A program made the translations under genes and the position numbers. Of a stretch of DNA of 55,468 nt, positions 1-9,164 are shown one piece after another. The stretch is from Gammaproteobacteria bacterium. GTDB lineage: Bacteria; Pseudomonadota; Gammaproteobacteria; Arenicellales; Poriferihabitantaceae. The notes under the pieces are model-generated. The model was given only the letters and a program-made list of their open reading frames with translations, was not told the DNA's origin and did no database searches. Within the stretch, counting starts at the first letter, position 1; each line of letters starts with the position of its first letter. The stretch spans positions 1 to 55,468 of the forward strand of contig VYFG01000043.1 of assembly GCA_009842505.1 (NCBI GenBank), read 5' to 3'.

Positions 1-2736
1 ATCTGCATCCGCCTGTACAGCGAGGAGGACCATGCCGCGAGGCCCCCCTACACGGACCCGGAAATCCGCCGGACGTCCCTGGCCGACGTCATCCTCAGAA
101 TGAAGACGATGGCGATCGGCGACATCGAGACCTTCCCGTTCATCGACCGGCCGGGCCGGCAGCAGGTCAACGACGGACTGCGGCATCTGGTGGAACTCGG
201 GGCGCTGGATGACGACAAGCGGATTACCCCCCTCGGCCGCCGGATCGCCCGCATCCCGGTGGACCCGAGGATCGCCCGCATGCTGCTGGCCGCGGAGCGA
301 GAGGGCTGTCTTGAGGAGGCGGTGATCATTACCGCGGCGCTGTCGCTGCCCGATCCCCGGCAAAGCCCCGCCGACCAGGAGAAGAAGGCCAGGGAAAGAC
401 ACCAGGCGCTCAGCAGGGAGGATTCGGATTTCCTGGTCCTGCTCGATATCTGGAGGCAGTACCGGCGGATCCAGAAGAAGGAGTCCAGGCGGCAGTCCTA
501 CCGCTGGTGCACCGAGAACTTCCTGTCGGTATTCCGCATGCGGGAATGGGGGGCATTGCAGGCCGGCATCAAGCAGTCCCTGAAGCACCTGGGGATACGG
601 CCCCGGGGTGCTGCGGCGGACCCCGCGTGCATTCACCGGGCCCTGCTGTCCGGTCTCCTGTCCAATGTCGCGCAGCGGTCGTCATCTCCCGGGGGGCAGT
701 CCGGGCAGGGCGGCGCAAGGGGCGGCAGGAAAAGACGCGGGGCGGAGTATGCCGGCACGTTCGGCAAGACGCTGCAGATCTTCCCCGGTTCGGCCCTGAG
801 CGGCCACGCCCCCCGGTGGATCATGTGCGCGGAACTCCTGGAGACCCGGCAGGTGTTTGCGCGCACGGCGGCGGCGGTGGAGGCATCCTGGGTCGAGGCC
901 GCTGCGGGCCACCTCCTCCATTTCCACTACAGCGATCCCCGCTGGGATCCCCGCCAGGAACGCGTGGTGGCCCGGAAGCGCGCCACGCTGTACGGGTTGA
1001 CGGTCTACAGCGGCCGGAAATGCGACTACAGCCGGGTCAACGCCGGGGATTGCCGCGCCATCTTCATCCGTTCCGCGCTGGTGGACGGGGAACTGGATTC
1101 CCGCCTGCCGTTCCATGTGCACAATCAGGCTTTGGTGAAGGAACTGGAATCCCTGGAGCACCGCACCAGGCGGCGCGACATCCTGGTGGAAGACGCGGAA
1201 ATCTACGCCTTCTACGATGCTGTCATACCCGGCGACGTCAACAGTGCCAGCACCCTGCGGAAATGGCACCGCTCCCTGAACGCCGACGACAGGAATGCAT
1301 TGCTGATTCCCCGGGAGCGCCTGCTCCTGGGAGACCCGGGAGAGGCCCTGGAAAAATTCCCCGACCGGATCGAGACCAACGGCATTTCCCTGCCCCTCGA
1401 TTACCTGTACGACCCGTCCTCGGAGCAGGACGGCGTGACCGCGAGGATCCGGCTGCCCCTGCTGAACCAGGTCAGCGGTGCGGCGCTGGAGCGGCTGGTG
1501 CCCGGCCTCCTGCCGGAAAAGCTGGCAGCGCTGATCAAAACCCTGCCCAAGCAGCTGAGGCGGAACCTGGTGCCGGTTCCAGACACCGTTGCGGCGCTGC
1601 AGGACCGGGTGGTGAAGGACCCGCGCCCGCTCGGGATGGCGCTGGCGGACGCGATCAGGGATTGCCGCGGGGTCGGGGTCTCTCCCGGCGACTTCGACCC
1701 CGGCATGCTGCCGGCCCATCTGCGGATCGGCCTTTGCGTGGTGGACGAGTACGACCGCACCCTGGGATTCAGCCGCGAACTCGGTGATCTCAGGTCCGAG
1801 TTCGGGCAACGCGCCCACGCGCACTTCGTGCGCTCCGGCGACGCGGACATCGAGCGCAGCGGGATCCGGCGCTGGGACTTCGATGAGCTGCCGCGGTCCA
1901 TCCGGGTTCGGGTGGGAGATTATGAAACCCGTGCATGGCCCGCCCTGGTGGATGCCGAGGACAGTGTCTCCATCGAGGTGTTCGACAGCGAGGAAATCGC
2001 GCGGATCGCCCACCGCGACGGCGTCCGCCGCCTGCTGTGGCTGACCATGCCCGTCCATCGGAAGCTGTTGAAGCAGCCGTTGCCGGACTGGCAGCGGATC
2101 AGCCTGATCTACGCCACGGTGGGCGATACCGGGGCCCTGCGGACGGCGGTCCTGCACAAGGCCCAGGACCAGGTGTTCTTCGAGGGGCGGCCGGAGGTCC
2201 GAAGCAGGCGGGATTTCGAGGACCTGGTGGTGCGCCGGGGCCCGGCGCTGCCCGCGGCCATGGAGGTCATCGCGCGCCATGTCGCCGCGTCGCTGTCGAA
2301 CTGGCGCACCCTCAGGGAGTTCATGCGGGACCACAAGGGGGAACTGCCGGACGCGGCCCTGGAGGATGTCCGCGAGCAACTGGAGTGGCTGATCTACGAC
2401 GGATATGTCGACGACACACCGGTCGGCTGGCTGCCGGAGCTCGGACGTTTTCTCCAGGGAATCCAGGTGCGGCTGGAACAGGCGCGGCTGGATCCCGCCG
2501 CGGACGCTCTCAGGGCAAGACGGGTGGCCGTCTGGTGGCGGCGGTACATGGGATGCGACGGACCCTACGGACCGGCGCTGGAGAAGTTCCGCTGGATGCT
2601 GGAGGAGTTCAGGGTGTCGGTCTTCGCCCAGGGCCTCGGGACCTCGGTCCGCATTTCCGACCGGCGGCTGGAAATCGCCTGGGAAGAGGTCGCAGAAGAG
2701 CAGGCGGCCGTCCGGTTGGAGGAACATCAGTTATGA
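1..2736 (+). CDS. hrpA: ATP-dependent RNA helicase HrpA, 3' part (5' end outside window)
   Basis: The frame is open from base 1 and carries 911 residues, so the two RecA-like helicase domains lie upstream; E. coli HrpA is about 1300 residues, so roughly 400 are missing. The first residues contain the HrpA stretch RLYSEED...TDPEIRRTSLADVIL that ends the helicase core. A HA2 winged-helix region follows (GALDDDKRITPLGRRIARIP, about residues 65-85), then an OB-fold region (HFHYSDPRWD, about 305-315) and a long DUF3418 tail, the HrpA-specific C-terminus. Members are cytoplasmic DEAH-box 3'-5' RNA helicases. The gene ends just before a YdcF-like gene on the same strand. Confidence 0.93.
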   Translation: MCIRLYSEEDHAARPPYTDPEIRRTSLADVILRMKTMAIGDIETFPFIDRPGRQQVNDGLRHLVELGALDDDKRITPLGRRIARIPVDPRIARMLLAAEREGCLEEAVIITAALSLPDPRQSPADQEKKARERHQALSREDSDFLVLLDIWRQYRRIQKKESRRQSYRWCTENFLSVFRMREWGALQAGIKQSLKHLGIRPRGAAADPACIHRALLSGLLSNVAQRSSSPGGQSGQGGARGGRKRRGAEYAGTFGKTLQIFPGSALSGHAPRWIMCAELLETRQVFARTAAAVEASWVEAAAGHLLHFHYSDPRWDPRQERVVARKRATLYGLTVYSGRKCDYSRVNAGDCRAIFIRSALVDGELDSRLPFHVHNQALVKELESLEHRTRRRDILVEDAEIYAFYDAVIPGDVNSASTLRKWHRSLNADDRNALLIPRERLLLGDPGEALEKFPDRIETNGISLPLDYLYDPSSEQDGVTARIRLPLLNQVSGAALERLVPGLLPEKLAALIKTLPKQLRRNLVPVPDTVAALQDRVVKDPRPLGMALADAIRDCRGVGVSPGDFDPGMLPAHLRIGLCVVDEYDRTLGFSRELGDLRSEFGQRAHAHFVRSGDADIERSGIRRWDFDELPRSIRVRVGDYETRAWPALVDAEDSVSIEVFDSEEIARIAHRDGVRRLLWLTMPVHRKLLKQPLPDWQRISLIYATVGDTGALRTAVLHKAQDQVFFEGRPEVRSRRDFEDLVVRRGPALPAAMEVIARHVAASLSNWRTLREFMRDHKGELPDAALEDVREQLEWLIYDGYVDDTPVGWLPELGRFLQGIQVRLEQARLDPAADALRARRVAVWWRRYMGCDGPYGPALEKFRWMLEEFRVSVFAQGLGTSVRISDRRLEIAWEEVAEEQAAVRLEEHQL

Positions 2737-2810
2737 TCCTCCGGCGATTCCTCTAGACCGGGAAAATCGAGATTCTGCTGACAAAGCTGGCAGCGAGCCT
2801 TGTCTATCCG

Positions 2811-3557
2811 ATGGGCCTGTTCGGCCTGCTGGTACTGGTCTCTGTGCTGCTATGCCTGGGCGGTAGGAGCCGGCTGGCCGGCCGCCTGCTGCTCGCGGGC
2901 GCCGTCATGCTGCTGACGGCGTCCGTTCCCTGGGTGGCCCAGTCGCTGGCGGGGCACCTGGAGCGCCAGTATCCCCCGATTCCCGTGGCGGCCCTGCCGA
3001 AAGTCGAGGTGGCGGTGATGCTGGGGGGCGTGCTGGCCCTGCCGCAGCCGCCGCGGATCCGGGCCGAACTGGTCGGGAGTTCCGACCGCCTCCTGCATGC
3101 CTTCCGCATCGCACGCCAGGGCAAGGCCGGGCGCCTGTTCCTGGTGGGCGGGGCCGTGTTCGGCGGCGACCCTGCTAAAGGAGATGCCGGGCATGCCCGC
3201 CGGCTGCTCGCCGAATGGGGGCTGCCCGCAGGCCGGGTGGACACCGCCGACACTTCCAGGACCACCCGCGAGGATGTGCTGGCGGCCCGGGACTATCTGA
3301 CGGCAAGGGGCCTCATCGACAGGCCCGTCGTGCTGATCACCTCCGCTTTGCACATGCCCCGTGCCGTGGCGGCGTTTCGCGGGGCGGGAATCCGCGTGGT
3401 GCCGGCCGCGACCGACGTGCGGGCCGCCGCCGGCCACTCGCCCGCGGTGTTCGACTGGGTGCCTTCGGCCGCGGCGCTTGAACTGACCACGGCGGCCCTG
3501 CATGAAATCGCCGGGCTTTTCTACTACCGCTGGCGCGGCTGGGTCCCGGCCGCCTGA
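2811..3557 (+). CDS. YdcF/SanA/ElyC-type DUF218 membrane protein
   Basis: 248 residues from the first ATG. Two hydrophobic N-terminal helices (FGLLVLVSVLLCL and LLLAGAVMLLTA) are followed by a DUF218 domain: VAVMLGG near residue 65, RLLHAFRIARQGKAGRLFLVGG, the acidic TRTTREDV stretch, and VVLITSALHMPRAVAAF. Family members are inner-membrane proteins linked to envelope and peptidoglycan-precursor homeostasis, with no agreed reaction. The frame is open back to 2757 and encodes a typical family N-terminus (LLTKLAASLVYP) before the ATG, so a CTG or ATT start near 2772-2778 is plausible; see findings. It lies 74 bases after hrpA. Confidence 0.8.
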   Translation: MGLFGLLVLVSVLLCLGGRSRLAGRLLLAGAVMLLTASVPWVAQSLAGHLERQYPPIPVAALPKVEVAVMLGGVLALPQPPRIRAELVGSSDRLLHAFRIARQGKAGRLFLVGGAVFGGDPAKGDAGHARRLLAEWGLPAGRVDTADTSRTTREDVLAARDYLTARGLIDRPVVLITSALHMPRAVAAFRGAGIRVVPAATDVRAAAGHSPAVFDWVPSAAALELTTAALHEIAGLFYYRWRGWVPAA

Positions 3558-3672
3558 ACCCGGAGGCGCCGCAGCCCCGGGCGGGACCGGCCCGGGCCCG
3601 GCGGCATGGATTGCCCCGGCCATGTCCGAACTCGGTTAAAATCGTGCCCGGTCCGCCAAATCCGTCCCTTCC

Positions 3673-5055
3673 GTGACGCGCAAGCTCTACATCCATACAT
3701 TCGGCTGCCAGATGAACGAGTACGATTCATCGCGCATGTCCGACCTCCTGTCCGGATCCCACGGCTACCTGCGCACCGATGACCCGGATGACGCCGACAT
3801 GCTGCTCCTGAACACCTGCTCGGTGCGGGAGAAGGCCCAGGAGAAGGTGTTCTCGACCCTGGGGCGCTGGCGCCGGATCAAGGACCGCAAGCGCGGCCTG
3901 GTCATCGGCGTCGGCGGCTGCGTGGCCAGCCAGGAAGGCCGCATGATCATGCAGCGGGCGCCCTACGTGGACATGGTGTTCGGGCCCCAGACCCTGCACC
4001 GGCTGCCGCAGATGCTGGACGAGGTCCTGGAGGAGCAACGGCAGGCGGTGGACATCAGTTTCCCCGAGATCGAGAAGTTCGACAACCTGCCGCCGCCGCG
4101 GGTGGATGGCGTCAAGGCCTTTGTCTCCATCATGGAAGGCTGCAGCAAGTACTGCTCGTTCTGCGTGGTGCCCTACACCCGGGGCACGGAATTCAGCCGG
4201 CCCTTCGACGACGTGATCGAGGAGGTGGCGTGCCTGGCGGAGCAGGGCGTGCGCGAGGTCAACCTGCTGGGGCAGAACGTCAACGCCTATCGCGGCCAGG
4301 CCCACGACGGCCGCATCGTCGGGTTCGCCGAGCTGCTGCACTACGTCGCGGCCGTGGACGGAATCGACCGGTTGCGGTACACCACGTCCCACCCCGTCGA
4401 TTTCACCGATGCCCTCGTCGACGCCTATGCCGCCATACCCGAACTGGTGAGTCATCTGCACCTGCCGGTGCAGAGCGGATCGGACCGGATACTGGCACGG
4501 ATGAAGCGCGGCTATACCGCCGCCGAGTACGTCGACTGGATCGATCGCGTGCGGGCCATGCGGCCCGGCATTTCCCTGTCTTCGGACTTCATCGTCGGAT
4601 TCCCCGGGGAGACGGAAGCGGACTTCGAGGCCACCATGGCGCTGATCGACCGGGTGGGCTACGACCACAGTTTCAGCTTCCTCTACAGCCCGAGGCCCGG
4701 AACGCCAGCCGAACTGCTCGCGGACGATACCCCCATGGACGTCAAGAAGGCGCGGCTGGACAGGCTGCAGCGGACCATCCTCGCCTCCGCCGGCCGGATC
4801 AGCGCGGGCATGGTCGGCAGCGTGCAGGCCGTGCTGGTGGAAGGCCCCTCCCGCAAGGACCCGGCCGAGTTCTCCGGACGCACGGAAAACAACCGGGTGG
4901 TGAACTTTCCCGGGGATGAAAGCCTGGTGGGCAGGTTCGTGGACGTCCTCATCACCGATGCGCTGCCCAATTCCCTCCGGGGACGGCTGGCGGAAGAGCC
5001 CCCGGCCGGCATGCGCAGCATCGGCAATTTCGTGCCCGGGCTCAAGTTTGTCTAG
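3673..5055 (+). CDS. miaB: tRNA-2-methylthio-N6-dimethylallyladenosine synthase MiaB
   Basis: 460 residues from a GTG start. MiaB methylthiolates i6A37 in tRNAs reading UNN codons, using two [4Fe-4S] clusters and SAM. The N-terminal UPF0004 domain has the three cluster cysteines in FGCQMN, NTCSV and GGCVA. The radical-SAM cluster motif is [17 protein letters not shown] (about residues 154-170), and a TRAM domain closes the protein (about 390-455). Length matches the family (about 440-475). The gene opens a translationally coupled chain: its stop overlaps the TTG start of the ybeZ-like gene by 8 bases. Confidence 0.96.
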   Translation: MTRKLYIHTFGCQMNEYDSSRMSDLLSGSHGYLRTDDPDDADMLLLNTCSVREKAQEKVFSTLGRWRRIKDRKRGLVIGVGGCVASQEGRMIMQRAPYVDMVFGPQTLHRLPQMLDEVLEEQRQAVDISFPEIEKFDNLPPPRVDGVKAFVSIMEGCSKYCSFCVVPYTRGTEFSRPFDDVIEEVACLAEQGVREVNLLGQNVNAYRGQAHDGRIVGFAELLHYVAAVDGIDRLRYTTSHPVDFTDALVDAYAAIPELVSHLHLPVQSGSDRILARMKRGYTAAEYVDWIDRVRAMRPGISLSSDFIVGFPGETEADFEATMALIDRVGYDHSFSFLYSPRPGTPAELLADDTPMDVKKARLDRLQRTILASAGRISAGMVGSVQAVLVEGPSRKDPAEFSGRTENNRVVNFPGDESLVGRFVDVLITDALPNSLRGRLAEEPPAGMRSIGNFVPGLKFV

Positions 5056-6061
5056 GCCCCTCACCTTTGAGCTGCATCCGGCGGAAGCCGAGCGCCTGTC
5101 CCTGCTTTGCGGGCAGCAGAACGCCAATCTGGAGCAGATCGAATCCTACCTGGATGTCAGGATCGTCCAGCGGAACAATGCCTTCAGCATCGTCGGCGGC
5201 AGTCATCGCAGCGCCCGGGCGGAATCGGTCATCCGCCGGCTGTTCGAGTTGACCGCGGATACCAGCCAGCCCATTCAACGGCGCCAGGTCAACCTGGAGC
5301 TGTCCCGGGTGGAACGGGACGAGGGCAACGGGGATGACAGGGAAATGGAAGAGGACGAGGTGGTGATCCGCCTGCGCAGGCATGTCATCCGCGGGCAGAA
5401 CCCGCGCCAGCGGGACTACCTGCGCCGGATTGCCAATCACGACATCAGTTTCGGCATCGGGCCGGCCGGGACGGGCAAGACCTACCTCGCGGTGGCCTGC
5501 GCCGTGGCCGCGCTGGCGGACAACGAGATCGAACGGATACTGCTGGTGCGTCCGGCGGTGGAGGCGGGGGAGAAGCTGGGCTTTCTGCCGGGGGACATCG
5601 GCCAGAAAATCGATCCCTATCTGCGCCCCCTGTTCGACGCGCTGTACGAGATGCTGGGATTCGAACGGGTGGGCAAGCTGATCACCAGGGGGACCATCGA
5701 GCTGGCGCCGCTCGCCTACATGCGCGGGCGCACCCTGAACGAATCGTTCGTGATCCTGGACGAGGCCCAGAACACCACGGTGGAGCAGATGAAGATGTTT
5801 CTCACCCGGATCGGCTTCGGCTCGAAGGCCATCATCACCGGGGACATCACCCAGGTGGACCTGCCGCGCGGTCAGTATTCCGGACTCAAGCACGCCGACC
5901 GGGTGCTGGCGGAGATCGAGGGAATCAGCTTCACCTGGTTCCTGCCCCGCGACGTGGTGCGCCACCCCCTGGTGCAGCGCATCGTCCAGGCCTACGAGAA
6001 CACCGAGAACACCGAGAACGCCGAGAACGCCGAGAACACCGGGGAAGACCGCGAACGGTGA
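5048..6061 (+). CDS. ybeZ: PhoH family ATPase (YbeZ)
   Basis: 337 residues from a TTG start at 5048, which gives the expected N-terminus ([16 protein letters not shown]) and an 8-base overlap with miaB; the frame stays open upstream but the extra residues are not PhoH-like. An N-terminal KH-like region (about 1-95) is followed by the P-loop ATPase: Walker A GPAGTGKT near residue 140 and Walker [12 protein letters not shown] near 235, then GDITQVDLP. YbeZ works with YbeY in 16S rRNA maturation and RNA metabolism. The C-terminus carries five copies of a 3-residue repeat (ENT/ENA) encoded by a 9-bp tandem array. Its stop overlaps the GTG of ybeY. Confidence 0.93.
   Translation: MSRPLTFELHPAEAERLSLLCGQQNANLEQIESYLDVRIVQRNNAFSIVGGSHRSARAESVIRRLFELTADTSQPIQRRQVNLELSRVERDEGNGDDREMEEDEVVIRLRRHVIRGQNPRQRDYLRRIANHDISFGIGPAGTGKTYLAVACAVAALADNEIERILLVRPAVEAGEKLGFLPGDIGQKIDPYLRPLFDALYEMLGFERVGKLITRGTIELAPLAYMRGRTLNESFVILDEAQNTTVEQMKMFLTRIGFGSKAIITGDITQVDLPRGQYSGLKHADRVLAEIEGISFTWFLPRDVVRHPLVQRIVQAYENTENTENAENAENTGEDRER
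5996..6040 (+). repeat. Five tandem 9-bp units GAGAAC(A/G)CC inside the ybeZ 3' end
   Basis: Units at 5996, 6005, 6014, 6023 and 6032 encode [15 protein letters not shown]. The unit length is a multiple of three, so slippage would change the length of the acidic PhoH tail without a frameshift. The array lies just before the stop and the ybeY start. Confidence 0.9.
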
Positions 6062-6570
6062 CGCCGTCACCTGAAAACCATCCACTGGAACTGGACCTGC
6101 AGCTGGCGACGCATCCGCCCGGACTGCCGGAGCCCGCATCGTTTTCACTCTGGGCCGGTGCCGCGGCAAATGCCGCCGGGATTGCCGGGCGGACACTGAC
6201 CGTCCGGATCGTGGATGCCGGGGAGATGCGGCGGCTGAACGGTGAATACCGGGGCCAGGACCGGGCCACCAACGTCCTGGCCTTTGCCTTCGATCCCATT
6301 CGGGGAGTGGAGACGGACCTGCTCGGCGACGTGGTGATCTGCGCCCCGGTGGTCGCCGACGAGGCGCACCGGCAGGGGAAATCACTGCCGGCCCACTGGG
6401 CCCACATGGTGATTCACGGAGTCCTCCACCTGTGCGGATACGACCACGCCGACGACCGGCAGGCCGCTGAAATGGAGGCCCTCGAGGTGCGGCTTCTCCG
6501 GGATCTCGGCTACCCGGATCCGTACCGCGGCCCGGCCGGGACCGCGACCGGAACGGCCGGATCCCCATGA
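6058..6570 (+). CDS. ybeY: Endoribonuclease YbeY (rRNA maturation factor)
   Basis: 170 residues from a GTG start whose GTGA overlaps the upstream stop. YbeY is a small zinc-dependent single-strand RNase needed for 16S rRNA 3' processing and ribosome quality control. The signature HGVLHLCGYDH is present with zinc ligands His120, His124 and His130, preceded by the family stretch RGQDRATNVLAFAF (about 65-78) and LLGDVVIC. Length is normal. The 3' end overlaps the lnt start (ATGA), so translation is coupled both ways. Confidence 0.95.
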   Translation: MTPSPENHPLELDLQLATHPPGLPEPASFSLWAGAAANAAGIAGRTLTVRIVDAGEMRRLNGEYRGQDRATNVLAFAFDPIRGVETDLLGDVVICAPVVADEAHRQGKSLPAHWAHMVIHGVLHLCGYDHADDRQAAEMEALEVRLLRDLGYPDPYRGPAGTATGTAGSP

Positions 6571-8048
6571 ACTACCTCTTGGCCCTGGGCGCAGGAGTCC
6601 TGTCCGTCGGGGCCTTCGCGCCTTTCCGGTGGTGGTGGCTGTTACTGGTCGCCATGGGCATCCTGTTCCTGCTGTGGGAGAAGGCGGACCGCGGCAGGGC
6701 GTTTCGTCTCGGTCTTGTTTTCGGGCTCGGCCAGTTCGGCGCCGGGGTCTACTGGGTCTACGTCAGCATCCAGTCGTTCGGCGGCATGCCCCCGGTGCTG
6801 GCTGGGGTCTGCGTGTTCGGCCTGGTGTTCGTGCTCGCGCTGTTCCCCGCGATCAGCGGCTGGCTCCAGGCGTGGTTCGGCGGTGCCGGTCAGGCGGTCA
6901 GGCTGGGGTTCATCATCCCGGTTCTCTGGATCCTGTCGGAATGGACCAGGGGCTGGATCTTTTCCGGACTGCCCTGGCTGAGCGCCGGTTACGCGTTTCT
7001 TGACACGCCGCTGGCCGGTCTCTCCCCGGTGGGAGGCGTCTACCTCGTCGGTCTGATCGCCCTTGCGACCGTCGGCGCGGTACTGGGGATGATCCGGCAA
7101 TTGAGCCCCGCCGCGTTCCTGGCGGTACTGGTTCCGTTCAGCGGCTGGGTCGCCGGATGGGTGCTGGACGGGCATGCATGGTCGGCCCCCCAGGGCGACC
7201 GCATCGAGGTCGCCGTCATCCAGAACAACGTGCCCCTGCTCGAGAAGTGGGAGGAGGGCAACCGGGATGCCATCATCAGCGAATACCTTGCCCGAAGCTT
7301 TGAGCATCTCGACAAGGATCTCGTGGTGTGGCCCGAGGGCGCGGTCCCCGACTACCTGGAGAATCTCCCCCCGGAGTTCTGGAGTGTCCTGCTCGGGCAC
7401 CCGGCGGACTTCGCCTTCGGCACCCTGCACCAGCCGCCGCCGGGCACGGCCTACTACAATACGCTGGTGGCGGTCAGCGACGGCATCCGGCTCTACAACA
7501 AGCAGCACCTGGTGCCGTACGGTGAATACTTCCCGATGCAGGACCTGCTTCATCCGATTCTGAAGTATCTCACCATCCCGATGGCGGATTTTTCCCCCTG
7601 GCAATCGCCCCAGGAGCCTTTGCCCATGGCAGGGCACCTGGCGGCGGCGTCCATCTGCTACGAGGATGCCTTTCCCCACGAATGGCGGCACCAGGTTCCG
7701 GAGGCGGGGTTCCTGATCAATGTCAGCGAGGACATGTGGTTCGGGGACACCCTGGCGCCGCATCAGCGGCTGCAGATGGCGCGCTTCCGGGCCAGGGAGG
7801 CCGAGCGGCCCATGATCCGGTCCTCCAACAACGGCCTGTCGTCGCTGATCAACTGGCGCGGCCGGATCACCGAAGTGGCCCCGCAGTTCGAAAAGGCGGT
7901 GGTCACCGGGTCCGTCCAGCCGCGAACCGGCACGACGCCGTTCGTCCGCTACGGCGATCTGCCGGCAATGATTCTCGCGGCTCTCATGCTTTTGGCGGGA
8001 TTATTGTCCAGGCTCTTTTCGCTGGGCTACAATCCCCGCTCACCATAA
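6567..8048 (+). CDS. lnt: Apolipoprotein N-acyltransferase Lnt
   Basis: 493 residues. Lnt transfers the third acyl chain from phospholipid to the N-terminal cysteine of apolipoproteins in the inner membrane. Several membrane helices fill residues 1-205, followed by a periplasmic nitrilase-fold domain. The catalytic triad is visible: Glu257 (VVWPEGA), Lys312 (YNKQHLVPYGEYFP) and Cys364 (ASICYEDAFP). The short C-terminal helix LPAMILAALMLLAGLL is also present. In many gammaproteobacteria ybeX/corC sits between ybeY and lnt; here lnt overlaps ybeY directly. Confidence 0.95.
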   Translation: MNYLLALGAGVLSVGAFAPFRWWWLLLVAMGILFLLWEKADRGRAFRLGLVFGLGQFGAGVYWVYVSIQSFGGMPPVLAGVCVFGLVFVLALFPAISGWLQAWFGGAGQAVRLGFIIPVLWILSEWTRGWIFSGLPWLSAGYAFLDTPLAGLSPVGGVYLVGLIALATVGAVLGMIRQLSPAAFLAVLVPFSGWVAGWVLDGHAWSAPQGDRIEVAVIQNNVPLLEKWEEGNRDAIISEYLARSFEHLDKDLVVWPEGAVPDYLENLPPEFWSVLLGHPADFAFGTLHQPPPGTAYYNTLVAVSDGIRLYNKQHLVPYGEYFPMQDLLHPILKYLTIPMADFSPWQSPQEPLPMAGHLAAASICYEDAFPHEWRHQVPEAGFLINVSEDMWFGDTLAPHQRLQMARFRAREAERPMIRSSNNGLSSLINWRGRITEVAPQFEKAVVTGSVQPRTGTTPFVRYGDLPAMILAALMLLAGLLSRLFSLGYNPRSP

Positions 8049-8064
8049 TCCAACGATACCGCGA

Positions 8065-8652
8065 ATGACCCCCAACACTACCGACACCTACCGCACGCTG
8101 CTGGACGTTCTCTGGCGGGACCGCACCTTGCTGCGCAACGTTGCTCTCATCATTGCCGGTTCCCTTCTGCTGACGCTGTCCGCAAAGATCAAGGTACCGT
8201 TCTATCCGGTGCCCATGACCATGCAGACTCTGGCGGTGATGCTCATCGGATTCACCTTCGGCTGGCGCATGGCCGGGGCCACGGTGCTGTTCTATCTGGC
8301 CCAGGGAGCGTTTGGTCTGCCGGTGTTCGCGGGCACTCCCGAGAAGGGCATCGGCCTGGCCTACATGATGGGACCCACCGGCGGTTACCTGCTGGGATTC
8401 GTCCTGGCCGCCGTGCTGTGCGGATGGCTCGCGGAACGGGGCTGGGATCGCAGCCCGTTGCGGCTTGTGGCTGCCATGATCCTCGCCAACGGGGTGATCT
8501 ACTTGCTGGGCGTCGCCTGGCTGGGCAGCGTGGTTGGCTGGGACAAGCCCGTGCTGGCCTGGGGCATGATCCCGTTTCTCTACGGCGACCTGCTGAAGAT
8601 CGTGCTCGGCGCGGGACTGCTCACCGCGGGCTGGAAACTCCTGGACAGATAG
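8065..8652 (+). CDS. bioY: Biotin transporter BioY
   Basis: 195 residues with six hydrophobic helices. BioY is the substrate-binding membrane (S) component of biotin ECF importers and can work with or without the EcfAT module. Diagnostic segments are KVPFYPVPMTMQTLAVMLIG (about 39-58), YLAQGAFGLPVFAG (about 83-96) and GPTGGYLLGF (about 110-120). No ECF ATPase or bio genes lie alongside, so it either works alone or uses a shared energising module. It begins 16 bases after lnt and is followed by a terminator-like hairpin. Confidence 0.92.
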   Translation: MTPNTTDTYRTLLDVLWRDRTLLRNVALIIAGSLLLTLSAKIKVPFYPVPMTMQTLAVMLIGFTFGWRMAGATVLFYLAQGAFGLPVFAGTPEKGIGLAYMMGPTGGYLLGFVLAAVLCGWLAERGWDRSPLRLVAAMILANGVIYLLGVAWLGSVVGWDKPVLAWGMIPFLYGDLLKIVLGAGLLTAGWKLLDR

Positions 8653-8826
8653 GCCCTCGGCCGGCCGGGACAGAATGACGGCCCCGCGGCTTCCCCTCAA
8701 CTGAGCCCGGCCTCGCCGGGCGTGGCCCGGGCCGCGTCCGGAAACCGCCGGAATCATGGCCTGCCGCCGGTCCGTGCCGGCGGGAATCCCCCTTAGCGGT
8801 CACCGTGCAGGCCGTGGAATGCGGGC

Positions 8827-8853
8827 AAAAAAAAACCCGGTCCATGGGTTTTT
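8827..8853. terminator. Probable intrinsic terminator behind bioY
   Basis: A run of nine A, then CCC, a 7-base loop, GGG and five T form an AAAAACCC/GGGTTTTT hairpin. It sits about 175 bases after the bioY stop and could act in both directions. The GC core is only three pairs, so efficiency is uncertain. Confidence 0.45.
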
Positions 8854-8942
8854 CAATGATCCGCCGCATAAATCGGAGGTGAAGGGGGTGCGACGGATCG
8901 TCATTTGATTATGGTCACACGCCACCCAATGTCAACCGTTTG

Positions 8943-8964
8943 TTATGCAAATTTCTTATGCAAA
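8943..8964. repeat. Direct repeat TTATGCAAA x2, 13-base period
   Basis: TTATGCAAA occurs at 8943-8951 and 8956-8964, in an AT-rich patch. A 13-base period is slightly more than one helical turn. No gene starts close by on either strand, so its role is unknown. Confidence 0.5.
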
Positions 8965-9080
8965 AACAAGGCGATCCATTGTCGGACCCAATGGCGGCGC
9001 GGTGGTGAACGGACCGGGGGCCGGCCCCGTGTCCGGATGACGGCGGCCCGGGAAAAGCCCGGTAACCCCCGACATCGGTG

Positions 9081-9107
9081 AAAACCGCGGCGGTCCGGCT
9101 GCCGCGG
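9081..9107 (-). terminator. Intrinsic terminator of the TRAP transporter operon
   Basis: Read on the minus strand: CCGCGGC, a 9-base loop, GCCGCGG, then TTTT. It lies about 58 bases beyond the dctM stop, in the right orientation to end dctPQM transcription. The U-run is short. Confidence 0.5.
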
Positions 9108-9164
9108 CGCTTCCCGCCCCTCCAGGAAAATCGTCGAAAAGCAGGCTAAAATCCGTTAAATTCC

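Larger units (their letters stand above)
8653..9164. other. Convergent intergenic region between bioY and dctM; no gene seen
   Basis: About 510 bases without a convincing reading frame. It holds a terminator-like A/T-flanked hairpin (8827-8853), a pair of TTATGCAAA direct repeats (8943-8964) and a GC-rich terminator for the minus-strand TRAP operon (9081-9107). The section around 8905-8985 is noticeably AT-richer than the flanking genes. Confidence 0.7.

Noticed and set aside
682..2727. Minus-strand open frame within hrpA
   Set aside because: Antisense shadow of the HrpA reading frame, low-complexity P/Q/H/R-rich product.
3576..3596. CCCGGGC/GCCCGGG hairpin before miaB as a terminator
   Set aside because: No T-run follows and such GC palindromes are common in this GC-rich sequence.
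5996..6040. Possible CRISPR-like repeat array
   Set aside because: Units are contiguous 9-mers without spacers and are in frame inside ybeZ; no cas gene is present anywhere in the window.
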